The notes under the pieces are model-generated. The model was not told the origin of the DNA, did no database searches, and saw nothing but the letters and a program-made list of their open reading frames with translations. From positions 12,113,001 to 12,177,000 of the forward strand of contig OX335652.1 in assembly GCA_946894095.1 (NCBI GenBank): DNA of 64,000 bases, written 5' to 3'. A program made the position numbers and the translations under genes. The stretch is from Incurvaria masculella. Lineage: Eukaryota; Arthropoda; Insecta; Lepidoptera; Incurvariidae. Below are positions 35,835 through 47,029 of this stretch, one piece after another; position 1 is the first letter of the stretch, and every line of letters starts with the position of its first letter.

Positions 35835-38597
35835 ATGGACATATTTATCAAGTTGTTTCTTGTCTGTGCTATTGTGGGCTGCACACAAGCGATTGTCGGC
35901 CCATCAGTGAATAGTACTAATGTGAAGTTTAAGAAAACCGACACTTACATGGACGCTTACTCAAAATCGAGGATCGATGCCGAAAAATCGAAGCAAGCCG
36001 TGATTATAGTTACCGCCAAAGACGGAGAGAAGAAAATTGCCAACCGCGACGACAGCTATAGTCCAGGATACGATTACACGCCCCAATACAATCCGGATGG
36101 GAACGCTTTCAACTCTGGATTTTCTTCGCATGGAAATGGGCCATCACCTAACAGCTACATTCCTCCCTCGAAGTACGGACCGCCTTTGAAAGAAGCTGGT
36201 CCCTATGATTATCACACAACTTCGTCGAACTCATACGGACCGCCTAGTAACTCGTACGGTCCACCAGCTAATACGTATGGACCGCCGGCCATCACATACG
36301 GACCTCCCGCTCACACCTATGGGCCCCCGGCGCACACATATGGACCGCCGACCCATTATGGACCACCTCCAGTCTATGGCCCTCCCCCTAAACCTTCATA
36401 CGGTGTTCCATACACCGCCCCAGCATTTGGCTTCCTGGATAAACTTGCTTTCAAGTTGGACATTTTGACTGTGGCAAAGATTCTGTTGAAGGTTTTGATT
36501 TTCAAGAAGATCGTGAAAATGTTGGCAGTGATATGTTTGTTGCTGTTCATTCCGAAGTTGATTCACCTGAAAAAGGGTAATAGTTCTGGTGGTGCTGGTG
36601 GATACTTGGATGAAGAAGAGAGGAAGCTTAACTTTGGAAGTGGTAAGCATTCGTTTTAAACGGGCTGATGGGCCGATTCTATTCTGCCATAATATTGCAT
36701 TATAAGTATTGTTATATATAAAAGTACGACTACCTTGAATTTGATGGAAAAACGGGCAAGGATTCATTGCCATTTCGACCATTTTTCCTCCAATCCGATG
36801 GTACCAACCCTGGCGGGCAAGACCCTTCCACTTTGGGGGTACTTACAGTTTACATGGATACTGCACCATGAAGCAGCTCGCATTTGTGACAAAAATGCAA
36901 CACAAACAAACCGCGAGTACATTGTAAGGGCCATGTCATCTGTAGCCGATATACAGGCCCACAGAAAATTTGGAAAATGATTATTGGGAGTGAAACAAAA
37001 AAAATAAGTTTTACAAATATTTCTGCATATCCTCTAAATAAAAAGACTTTCCATACAAAGTAATTAATTAATTTAGTGTAAAAATAATCGAATGTTCCGT
37101 AAGAACGTGGGAATGTTGTACATAACTGGAAATGGATGGCTAATTAGTACTGTCATGACATTAGCCTGATATGCCACGTGCGATCTAGACAAAAACGTAC
37201 ATTTCAAAAATTTATATATCGGTAACTAGACACTTTAGTGAAAAAAATAATCTTTTATGTCTTGGAAAAACATGAAAATTACGCTGCCGAAACATATATA
37301 GTGCCCGTTGAAACACCCTATAGATAAATGTTCATGCACGTGTAGATTATGTTATCATAACTTCAGGAAGGATGCAACCTTATCCTGCAGGTCCCGAGGA
37401 GCTGAACTCTCTGCAGCAGCTCCTGGCTCGAGCCGTGACGGTGTACTCCAGCCAAGGGCGCGGCTGCGCGGGATTCCTGTGCCGCGCGCGCCGCGTGTTG
37501 GACGATGTCGACCAGTTCTCTCCTTACTACCGGTATACTTACTGCCTTAGTTGTGGTGGCGGCGACCCATGTGTAGACCACACATTAGGGACTAACCTAA
37601 CCTAACCTGAATGATCAACACCAAGTTCTTCTAATCGTCTCCTCAAACCCGAATTTGCATGTGGAGCGATACCTAAGTTCGAGCTTATTTGAAAATCTCG
37701 GCATTGCGTGATCTTTCCAAGAAATTGGACGTGGATAGCTAATACCTCGCCTATTGTCATGATATTAGTCCAACACACTACAACACAACTAGGTAGGTCC
37801 CATCCTTATATTGTAAGTCTACATAGAACTGGATAGAAAACACGGACAATTATGCCGCTTCGACTATTGTTCATTCAATGTGACGGTACCAACCCAAGCC
37901 GGATCAATCCTATCACCTAGCAAGAGGAAGGGAGGTACAGTTTTACGTGAAATTCGAACCACGAATGACAAATCCCTTAGTCACTTCTAATGACATGCAC
38001 TGTAAGAAATACATTTGTCCTATTGTGTTCTTTACCCATACAGCACATTAATATTGATCCTAATCCTAATATAATCGAATCCTAGATTAATTAAAGCAGA
38101 TCTGTGGTTTTAAGGAGAGGAGCGTATTTCTAAGATAAAACGAGTTGTTGCATGCCGCACTGAGATTAATATCTATAAAAATCTTGCATACAAATTAAAT
38201 TATTTCTCATTGAACTAAACATTGACCGCGAAGACCACACCTACTGTCACGATAAACTAACACACACTGCATTGTAAAGCATTAGGTGCCGTGCTAGGAT
38301 GTACCCTTTGCATGAGTGCCGCTACATTAAACTGGAAAAAAACAACCCTTTTTTGAACCAAATCAATGGTATCAACCCAGACGACCTATTTACTAAGGAA
38401 AGGGGACTACAGTTTTACATGTGTTCCGAACCATGGAGTGACCGAAATTCTTACTGAAAAAAATCACATTTAATTTTCGGTGGAAAAACAAGTGCAGGTA
38501 AAGTCTGTAAGTAATGTCCATGTCATTATTGTGCAATGTGTTCTTATTATTTCTTTTTCTCCACAGGGAATCTTCACATTCAGACGTGTCCACATAA
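35835..38597 (+). CDS. Secreted YGPP-repeat protein, three exons
   Basis: Exons 35835-36642, 37391-37532 and 38567-38597 (TAA) join in phase and give 326 aa. The start is placed at 35835 because [19 protein letters not shown] is a good signal peptide; an in-frame ATG at 35784 would add 17 residues before it. After a charged region come about nine YGPP units (residues 114-183, as in SNSYGPP and AHTYGPP), then a strongly hydrophobic block (about 197-243), an acidic patch (LDEEERK), and in exon 2 a compact domain with two cysteines ([13 protein letters not shown]). A donor GTAAGC at 36643 interrupts the long frame, so the seven codons after it (to 36659) are not coding. YGPP-type repeats are typical of insect cuticle and other extracellular matrix proteins, but I do not recognise a named family. 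The third exon is small and least certain. Confidence 0.8.
36725..36897 (-). mobile_element. SINE body fragment
   Basis: Plus-strand text CATTGCCATTTCGACC, ATGGTACCAACCCTGGCGGG and GAAGCAGCTCGCATTTGTGAC. In intron 1 of the YGPP-repeat gene; a separate 3' tail fragment lies at about 37119-37180. Confidence 0.6.
37591..37608. repeat. Short telomere-motif tract
   Basis: CTAACCTAACCTAACCT, about three units, within intron 2 of the YGPP-repeat gene. No inverted arms found around it. Confidence 0.6.
37722..37968 (-). mobile_element. SINE copy, diverged
   Basis: Minus-strand shared body, from the 3' end (GGACGTGGATAGCTAATACC on the plus strand) to TTCGAACCACGA. In intron 2 of the YGPP-repeat gene. 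Confidence 0.65.
38215..38445 (-). mobile_element. SINE copy, diverged
   Basis: Minus-strand shared body with deletions: AATGGTATCAACCCAGACG and GTGTTCCGAACCATGGAGTG on the plus strand. It lies 120 bp before the last exon of the YGPP-repeat gene. Confidence 0.6.
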
Positions 38598-39085
38598 CTA
38601 TTCGCATAAAGAAGATAAACATAATAGATTTATTTTATGTTATGTGCCATTAGTAAGGCTGACTGAATGTTTTTTTACAATGAAGTTGGATGTAAGCATT
38701 TATTAAAATATTAAGTATGTATTGTTGACTTGTAGAACGTTTGTATAGTGAACTAGAATTAAATTATGATTTTAATGCTTTTAATCTTGATTTAATTTAA
38801 ATGTTGCCAAGTTCACCAAAGTGCAGTTGCAAATCCTGTGCAAGGCCAAATTAGTTTTTGATATTTGTATAAAAAATGTACAATAAGTGAATTGTACCTA
38901 CTGCATTGACACAGAATCCACCTGACATGAACTTTCCCGGCTAGAAAAACGTTTTTAAAAAAAATCTAATAATGCAGTTTGAATTTTTATCAAATTCGGC
39001 CTCATGACTCCTTTGAGTGTTTTTCGCTATTTCTTATTTTTTCGGATTTGGCCCTGAAGGCCCACTTGAAAACAAATTAGTTTTT

Positions 39086-39357
39086 GGGGTTTCGTACCCA
39101 AAGGGTGAAAACGGAACCCTATTACTAAGCCTCCGTTGTCGGTCCGTCCGTCCGTCCGTCCGTCTGTCACAGGGCTGTATCTCATGAACCGTAATAGGTA
39201 GGCAGCTAAAATGTTCACAGAGTGTGTATTTTGCCGCTAAATAGGTAATAGGTAACATTAAAAAATAATACAAAAAACGTATTTTTTTAATGTTCAATCT
39301 TGTACCATAGTACGCAACTCTTCGTGTACGAGTCCGACACGCACATGGCCGGTCTTT
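39086..39357 (+). mobile_element. GGGTTCCG dispersed repeat
   Basis: Plus-strand copy with a diverged start (GGGGTTTCGTACCC) and end CATGGCCGGTC. Confidence 0.75.
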
Positions 39358-39644
39358 GTTTCTATAACGTCAAGCATGGCAATCAAAGCTTTGAGTTGCA
39401 GTATCCTATGATTTAAATATTTGACCAAAACAGCGAATCTTCAATTCATTGCACCGAACATTCTAAATGGACAGCAAGATCACAATCAGTCACGATGACA
39501 ACGGTAGAAAGTAAAGACTATTAAGATGCATTCGGCGCACGCGCGACTAACTCCGGACATCACATGCCAAGTTCCGACGCGCTGACCTAAAATTGAAACA
39601 ACTCGCGCATACTAATTACCTCCGGAGACTATAGTCCCAGTTGT

Positions 39645-39957
39645 CACCTAAATTGGCGTTTACGCCAAACCGATCGACTAGCGTTTTCAAATGTATGGAG
39701 AAATTTAAGAGCGCGCGCAGTAGGCGTTGAGCGAACTAACATTTGCGAGTCCGAGTTTGATTTGACAGCTTACTCACCTTCGCCGTCAATACGTTGACGT
39801 TGCCGTTTTACGCCGACTTCGCGTTTTCACACAAATCGGAAGATCATGTTTGACAGAATAAGTAGTAACAGATTGCATGTGGTTAGACGTTTTTACCAAA
39901 CTTCGAAGTTCCATAAACGCCAATTTAGGTGAGAACTCGGACTGACCACTCAGAACA
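39645..39957. mobile_element. MITE with CACCTAAA-GGCGTTTACG ends, second copy
   Basis: GTCACCTAAATTGGCGTTTACG to ATAAACGCCAATTTAGGTGAG and CGGACTGACCACTC; runs opposite to 35083-35412. The two bracket the YGPP-repeat gene. Confidence 0.75.
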
Positions 39958-40172
39958 GGCTTTGGCGCCAGGACCAGGAAAATGCCTGTGCTTTGAGTCC
40001 AATTGATAGCAGTCTGGCTGATGCTAGGAATTGCTTACTCTGATTTCCGTTGCAAAAGTTTCGTGTCAAGTATTCTTCGAAAAGTACATTCAATTGTCAG
40101 AAAGACTGCTTGGTTCTGTTATCAGAGTTTCCATTGTGTCATCTTGACCGAAGTTGTCGTTTACATTTGAAG

Positions 40173-40338
40173 ACTACCCCGATTGCACGAAAAGCCGGCT
40201 GAGTTAATCAATGTTCAAACGCGTCACTTTTAGTGAACCGCATGGAGTTCCTTCCATATTTTCCATACAAAGCGACGTGTTTAATCATACGTTGACGTTG
40301 ATTTTGAATATTTGTCCTTTTGTGCACTCGGCCCTTAA
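40173..40338 (+). mobile_element. GCACGAA-ended MITE
   Basis: CCCCGATTGCACGAA to TTTTGTGCACTCGGCCC, with inner AAACGCGTCACTT and AAGCGACGTGTTT. It sits just left of the TGACGTCA hairpin array. Confidence 0.78.
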
Positions 40339-40367
40339 TCGAGGGAATAGGTAACAACCTGCCCGCA

Positions 40368-40882
40368 GCTTAGGCTGAGATAAATAGTCGTAATAGAAAC
40401 TAAGACGAACGGAAAGTAGTACTTTGTGACGTCACTTTGACACATTTTGTGTGGACGATATCTCAAAGTAATGCAAAGTGACGTCACAAAGTACTACTTT
40501 TCTTTAGTCTGAGGCTGAGATAAATAGTCGTGACAGAAACTAAGGTTGAGATAAATAGTCGTAACAGAAACTAAGACTAATCAAAAGTAGTACTTTGTGA
40601 CGTCACTTTGACACGTTTTGTATGGACGAAATCTCAAAATGTGTCAAAGTGACGTCACAAAGTAGTGCTTTCCGTTAGTCTTAGTTTCTGTTACGACTAT
40701 TTATCTCAGCCTTAGACTAACGAAAAGTAGTACTTTGTGACGTCACTTTGACACATTTTGTATGGACGAAATCTCAAAGTAAATCAAAGTGACGTCACAA
40801 AGTACTACTTTCCGTTAGTCTTTGTTTCTGTTACGACTATTTATTTCAGCCTTAGTTTCTGTTACGACTATTTATTTCAGCC
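40368..40882. repeat. Triple hairpin array with six TGACGTCA palindromes
   Basis: Three foldback units, each with AGTAGTACTTTGTGACGTCA near its left end and the mirror image at its right. TGACGTCA occurs at 40427, 40479, 40598, 40650, 40738 and 40790. Outer arms GGCTGAGATAAATAGTCG and CGACTATTTATTTCAGCC enclose the array. Confidence 0.85.
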
Positions 40883-40949
40883 AAATTGTATATCTTGCAG
40901 GTTCCCGTAAGAAACATAAGAGTTAGTTATTAGTGTTGCTGATTATAAA

Positions 40950-41710
40950 ACTAGACATGGATGGCCCAATGGATACCACATCTACCGTCATGATACTAGC
41001 CCAACACCGCTTTACCGAAGGAGTTAGATGCCATGCCAGAACCTTTCCATTATGGACTCAGTTACATTGTAGCGGGGGGAAAATGGACAATTTTTCATTA
41101 CCGTTTCGACCACATTTTCATCCAATGCGACGGTACCAACTCGGGCTTAGGGTGGGCCTTCCCGCTCAACTCCCCATACAAACGTGGAAAGAAGATCATG
41201 CGCATATTTCTGTTCAGAGATCCAAAATTATACTCAAAACAGCTTTATTTGATCGAACTAGATATCTGATGACCATTCGCATTGCAAGAAATGTGTTTGG
41301 TTTCTAAGTTATAAGGTCCGAAAGTTCGCGAAATTTTTCGCGCGTTTTATACAATCACTTGGGAGGGGAAAAATGGTCAACAGACCTAGCTTGTTTCATG
41401 AAAATGTATAAACAATCAGTTTGTTTGATTTTTGACTACAGCGGTCGTCATTTACTTTTAGCCGTAGGTCGTTTTGTAATTAAAATTTTCGTAAATCTTA
41501 CCAAATCATACACTATGCGCATTGTCTGCTTTGTGGCCATATTGCATCCTCCTCAACACGGAGCCTGTCTTTTTCTTTCAAACAGAGAAGGTCCCAGAGC
41601 GCATAGAACGGTTTTGTACTGTGCCCGCAAATGAGTAAGTCCCGTCGGGAAGGGCAACCTAGTAGGGGAAGGTGACCTAAAGTTTACATGGATTCCGAAC
41701 CAAGGAACAG
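40950..41710 (-). mobile_element. SINE (tRNA-type) split by a TTAA-type MITE
   Basis: Plus-strand text ACATGGATGGCCCAATGG through GGTACCAACTCGGGCTTA is one half (to about 41149). The rest, CTAGTAGGGGAAGG...GATTCCGAACC...AACAGCTCAC, resumes at about 41660. Between them sits a MITE, so that insertion is younger than the SINE. Confidence 0.7.
41150..41660. mobile_element. TTAA-type MITE inside a SINE
   Basis: Same family as 1553-2104 (TTCCCGCTCAACTCCCCATAC, CTAGATATCTGATGACC, GAGAAGGTCCCAGAGCGC), about 510 bp with a diverged internal part. It splits the SINE body at its natural TTAA; the right end seems to have lost a few bases. Confidence 0.75.
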
Positions 41711-44266
41711 CTCACATAAACAAGCGCCTAGCAATGCGAACGCCACGCCCCGATGGGATCTCGCGTTTCCGCCGTCTTTCATTCCCAGAATCGTCATTTC
41801 GTCAGAATACCTGAAAAAACCCGAGATTTAACCGATTCCCGAAATTGTCTGCTGCCCGAATGCTGGCTAAAAATAAATAAATAAATATCTACAATCGGCA
41901 TCGATGCGACCAAAAATACGACTTGTGTAACCGATACCAGTGCAATGCGAGGGTCACAAATTCATTCAGTGAATACCGATTTTTTTCACGCGATTTTGAG
42001 CTTTGTTTGTAAGGATACTTGTGTTTTGTTAATGCGTAAAAACATTTTGTTGATGAGCTATAATGTCAGTTGATCCCAGATAGCCAAACTTGATTGCGTC
42101 TCCCGACCTACGCTTTGGCAGCAATTTAAGCCAATTGGTGTATTTAGCAATACCGAGAAACAGCATTTGGCTGGAGGATAAATTCGAGGAACTTATTCGT
42201 TTGCAGAGATAGTTTTTCTAGTTGCTTAGGCTTAAAGAAGATACAATTCCTAATAAGAGTATTGAATATTAGAATAAAGTATAATAAATGTAAACTGCTG
42301 CGTGTCACGTGACGGTAAAAAAGAATACAAAAATACGAATTTAAGTTGTTAGAGGAGAGATGGAATGTGCATTGGATGCAAGATGGTCATTAAATGCTCG
42401 ACTGGTGGGTTTCTGGCGGCTTGTGCGGCGTCGGGCTGCGCCTGGCGTGGGAGGCGCTGGTGGGCCACGTGCACTGTCCAAGCGCCGGGCCAGTCATCCT
42501 CCGCTTGCGAGATCGGCTCGCGCAGCGGCGGCGCGGCGTCGGACGTCGTTACGAACCGGCATGGAACCCCACGGCCTTCTTCCTTTTGCCAGGGGCACTA
42601 TACTCCCTACAAACCAAACGTGCAGTCGGGGCCATAAAAGTTTATGAGCTATCGAAGCCCAGTTGTGGATGCGCGATTATCGATAGCGGTATCGATAATG
42701 GTGAGTATATTTACTAGGGAAGTATATTAAATGTTTTTATATCTGCACAAGTTTCAAATGAAAATTAAAATTAAGTCGTCTGTCATCTAACAGTTTTTGT
42801 ATGTATTATAGTATGTATTTTCTTTTCCTTTAGGTGTATGCCTTAATCTGGCTATTTGTCAGTTTACAAAACGGTTAGATTGCCACGGACCAAGTTGTCA
42901 CTGCCGTAACTCCTAAAAATTTTGTTTGGGGTCAATGCAAGTAATAAAACCCACTTTGCTGTATTTTTCGAAGAAGAAAATAGTTTTTTTACGAACCGAA
43001 ATTAAAAGAGCACTAACAGAGTTAGGCTGACTGCGGCACGTGGGTGGGCTGGCGATGAGCGGGCGTATGGGATGGCTAGAAGGAAGAGTGCGGGCTAGTT
43101 AGCCTCAACAAACAATAGTTTGAATAAATCATATGTTGTTGTGTTCATATTAGGTTTGGTTTTGTGTCATTACGTGTTAGGATGCTGTAATAAAGAAAAA
43201 AAAAACAAGATATTGGTGTTAATATTTATTATCAAGTCGGATTCTCCGAATACAACAATGTCGAAATGATGGCATTGATTCCTGTTACAACCTGTATCAT
43301 AGTTTGAGATATATAATTATAATAAATAATATGTACCTACCTACGTATATGGTTTATCTAAATAAGATTGCTTACTTATATCTACCTATTTATATACTTG
43401 CGTCATAAAATATCACACCTACAAAGGTCAATGGAACTATTACATCACATCTGTCTTATTTATTAAGGTCATACTATGTACTTATCTAGTATTTTTTCCG
43501 GTGCATTCTGTAAACAATTCTGTAGAGTGAAACATAAAATGAACTATGAAGATGTGTATCAGATATGTGAACGGGTATTTCAGACGTAAAATATTATTAC
43601 CGACCGGCCTAGAACTAGATAGATTTTCAAATGAAGATTTATTCTCGAGTTTATTATAGATCCGACCTAGTTCCATATTAATAATTTATAATGGATACGT
43701 AACGTTAATGTGCCATCATACTCCAAACTGACGATGTCACTAGTTAGATAATTAAAATAATTAATCCAGCAAGCGATGGTGACACGCAGCTGATTGATAC
43801 ATCAAGGTTCACTAGGACTGGAGTGCTGACATTTCCCGGGTGTTCTATTTTCTCATAGTTTTCTTTTCATAGCATGCAATTTTAGGTAGAGAATGACCCG
43901 CCTGTAGTAACTATTAAAAGATGTACAATAAGGATAAATTATCATTATTATTATTAATTTTCAGTGGGTAAGATTGGAGGAATAGAATTACATAGTTTTC
44001 AAAATTTTGGGAGGTAATGTCAACTGCGACATGAATAGATATACATTTGAGTAAATATACTTTTTTCGTACTAAGCATGCACGTCGCTTTTTCCAAGGAA
44101 TGTGATATGTATGTAGACCGTTACACATTTGGCTAATTTCGCCTATACGAAATAGTTAAGTAGTACCAACACTTATCACGAAAGCTTATTCAATGACATG
44201 CGAACGCAAGGCCCTCAAAGAGGGTGAGCATGGAAGCAACCGAAACTCGTTTGTATTTTACATACA
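41711..44266. other. Intergenic, mostly unassigned
   Basis: Apart from the possible exon at 42394 and an AATAAA near 43189, no gene or repeat was recognised. Confidence 0.5.
42394..42699 (+). CDS. Possible isolated coding exon, GC-rich
   Basis: A GC-rich block in AT-rich surroundings with an open frame (WWVSGGLCGVGLRLAWEALVGH..., then a hydrophobic TAFFLLPGALYSL). It is followed by a donor-like GTGAGT at about 42701. A second GC-rich stretch after an acceptor-like ACTAACAG (about 43020-43105) and an AATAAA near 43189 could be its last exon. No homology was recognised, other frames are also open, and the start is unclear. Weak candidate. Confidence 0.2.
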
Positions 44267-44499
44267 ATGGCGTCAGCGCTGCGATTGAGTTCGTTTATTT
44301 TTCCTCGAATTACAACCGTCACAGGACGATATTTTGTTGTTGGATTGGTCTCCGACTGTCCACATTTTTCTTTAGGTGTAGGTTAATTTAAATTTTGCTT
44401 CTAGATGTTAACTATTTAATATTTGGCGGAGTGGCGGTGAATATGGCGCCCGGAGATGTGGGTATGGGGGAGGTGGCAATAATTCCCGATTCGCGGAGA

Positions 44500-44815
44500 T
44501 ATATATACCACACAACTACCGTTATGATATTAGCTCAATGCACCACATTCCCGAAGGACTTAGGTGCCATGCCAGAACCTTCCCTTTATGAGCACGGCTA
44601 CATTGAACTGGATGGAAAACACGGACAATTTTTATTTGCCACCACCCCGGTTGGACATAACCCTACTACCTAGTAGGGGAAGGGGGCCTACAGTTTTACA
44701 TGGGTTTTTTTACAGAAAGAGAAAGAAAGTTGTGCATGTCTGGGCGAGGATTTGAACCCAGACCTCTCGCATGAAAGGCAAGCCCCTAGACCGCCAGCTG
44801 TACAAAATGTCCATA
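44500..44815 (-). mobile_element. SINE, tRNA-type head, near full length
   Basis: Plus-strand text ends in GAGGATTTGAACCCAGACC, TCTCGCATGAAAGGCAAGCC and CTAGACCGCCAG, the complement of a tRNA-like head with box B. The body and 3' end are complete. Confidence 0.8.
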
Positions 44816-44879
44816 AATAATTAAATATGATTCTGTAAAAGCTATCCATTCAGCATGACTTATTTTAAATGAAGCAGAC

Positions 44880-45134
44880 TTATCGCCTGTTGGAGCCACA
44901 CTTGTTGCTTACGGTATTTTCTGACAAGAACACCCAGGGAATACACCCGTGCACTGTCTCCATTTGTCGTGCAATTTCACTCAGTGGATCCAGATACTTC
45001 TTAAATTGGCGTAGGTACTTGAAAACATAAAAAAATAGACAATAAGTAAGGCTCACGAAAAGAATCAGCATGTATAGCCCATGTTCTACAATCACTATAT
45101 TTTTTATCCCCATTTGATAATACAAGTGTGACAT
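44880..45134 (-). CDS. Candidate small single-pass membrane protein (84 aa)
   Basis: Open frame outside recognised repeats with balanced codon use. Residues about 18-40 (VEHGLYMLILFVSLTYCLFFYVF) form one hydrophobic helix, followed by a basic, amphipathic segment (KYLRQFKKYLDPLSEIARQM) and a Cys/Lys-rich tail. The ATG sits in an acceptable context (CCAATGT). No orthologue recognised, no clear poly(A) signal, and no splice sites needed. It could be a lineage-specific gene, the last exon of a longer one, or chance. Confidence 0.4.
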   Translation of the reverse strand: MSHLYYQMGIKNIVIVEHGLYMLILFVSLTYCLFFYVFKYLRQFKKYLDPLSEIARQMETVHGCIPWVFLSENTVSNKCGSNRR

Positions 45135-45479
45135 TGGTCCTTTTCAACCTTACTTCATCGGTTAACTAATTCTTCAAAAATACACATTAGATTTTTTTGT
45201 ATGTTTTTCTTCCAATGGTTTATGGTTTGAATGTAACATGGCCAAACCACGGTGGGGAAAAACCCTTTGAAATAACCTGCGGTCCGCCCGTAGGTAGGTA
45301 GGTAGTACTAATTTAGTTCACTTGTCGGCTTGTGCGGAGGGCCGAGGGCAGACGACAATGAACTTGGCGGAAGTGCGAGTCACGGCGCGCGGTCTCGCCT
45401 CGACAATGCCCCGTTTCGTACTGTCCCTTACTGTAGGCAGGTAGGTGCCTCTTGAAGTTCACACTTACCTAATTCCTAT

Positions 45480-45645
45480 CGAAGATGGCCGAAGCCGCAA
45501 TGAAAAATTGTCCGTGTTTTCCATTAGGTTCTTTGAAGCCGTGCTTACAAAGACTGGGATGGAACCTAATTACTTCGCATATATCGCTGGGTAATATGAT
45601 GTCAGCGCAGATGTGGTATTATCCATCCATATCCAGTAAATGAAA
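45480..45645 (+). mobile_element. SINE body fragment
   Basis: GCCGAAGCCGCAATGAAAAA, TTGTCCGTGTTTTCC, and the 3' end GTGGTATTATCC with ATCCATATCCAG. The head is absent. Confidence 0.65.
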
Positions 45646-46357
45646 AAAATCAATATAAGTAAATATCAAAATATTAATAATACATAAGTCTCTAGAGGAA
45701 ACAAGAAGGATATTTAACAAGTTTTTTATTAAAAATTAAATTTATAATACCTACCTATACCTACATAGATACAAAATTAATTCAGAAGAAACCAATATTA
45801 GTTAATTTAGGTTTTTATTTAAATTTCTTGCACAAATTGTTGTCTGTTAATCCATAAACATACCCCAATCATTACCCCAATTGAGTTTGCTTGCGTGTTC
45901 TTTTTTTGGATCAGTCTCTGGTTAATGTTTTTGTTAAGATATATCTGTTTTCTTTCTTCTTATGTCATTAACTAAGGATAGATATTAACTGAGGTTAACC
46001 AATGATGGTGCACTACATTTGGCTACCAAAAGTTTAAAATAAATGAAATTAAAATGAGATAACGGAGCAAAAAACGTTTCTACGTAATACAGAGTTGCAC
46101 ATTTCAAAAACGCCTATAAACAGATCAGTTGATGACGTATGTTTCTTCCTTGAACAAATATCGCGTCATAAATAGTCTACATACATTACACCGCACCCAA
46201 TTGAAATGAGGCGCCCTGTATGCGAGCTCGCGTGAACTCCGTACTCCATGCTGTGATGTACTGGGTCCGTCCGTAGAGTCTAATGTAGAGTGTTATTTAA
46301 GTCATAGGAAACATAGGAACCTACTGAACTACGTGGGAGTCTTCAAGCGTAATTTGA

Positions 46358-46450
46358 ACAAGCTCGATAGCTCAGCGATGGTCCGCAAATCCGCTGGTAT
46401 GGTGACTTGCTGAGCGTGGTTTCGCGAGGCGAGGTGTATTTGGCTTTTCT
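46358..46450 (+). mobile_element. tRNA-derived SINE head, a different family
   Basis: GCTCGATAGCTCAGCGATGG is box A-like and followed by CGCAAATCCGCTGG, like a tRNA-derived head, but the common SINE body does not follow. Not a functional tRNA. Confidence 0.35.
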
Positions 46451-46541
46451 GAGCACCTTTGGTCCTCAACATAGCCAATCATACTGGTTTTTCATAAAGA
46501 AACGAACTATAAAGTTATCTTAATATAATATTAATTATAAA

Positions 46542-46748
46542 AAACCGGCCAAGTGCGAGGCGGACTCGCACACGAAGGGTTCCGTACCATCGTACAAGAT
46601 TAAACATAAAAAAAATCACGTTTTTTGTATGGAGGGGGGGGGGGGGGTGCAAAATAAATACACACTCTGTGAAAATTTCAGCACAACGGACAGCGGAGTC
46701 TTAGTAATAGGGTTCCGTTTTCTCCCTTTGGGTACGGAACCCTAAAAA
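46542..46748 (-). mobile_element. GGGTTCCG dispersed repeat with G-tract
   Basis: Shortened minus-strand copy; the internal TATGGGG has grown to a run of about 14-15 G (46633-46647), and the CCGTC microsatellite is nearly gone. Confidence 0.75.
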
Positions 46749-47029
46749 ACCACCTTTGAGCTTGTGTCCGCCAGCAGATACGTTTCAGTAATATAAAGAT
46801 CTAAGTTCTTAAATTACAATTACTGTTAATCGGTGCCCGATGTTGTTCATCAGATAGATAAAGGTACAATTTATTCGATATCCTTCAAATTTCTATAAGC
46901 GAAGCAAATTACCCAACGAACTAGTTGAGATAACTTACTTACACCCTTAAAACAACTTATCCTGCACTATTTGGGAAGCAAACATAATGTTACTTATTCC
47001 ATAACAAGTATATTATACCAAAAGTACAG

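Noticed and set aside
36735..36980. Plus-strand frame and similar ones at 18098, 24086 and 40933
   Set aside because: They lie in SINE copies and read through into flanking DNA.
44267..44386. A 39-codon plus-strand frame resembling a mitochondrial presequence
   Set aside because: Too short, no adequate intron to a following exon (the nearest acceptor would leave a 30-bp intron), and no homology recognised; mentioned only as context.
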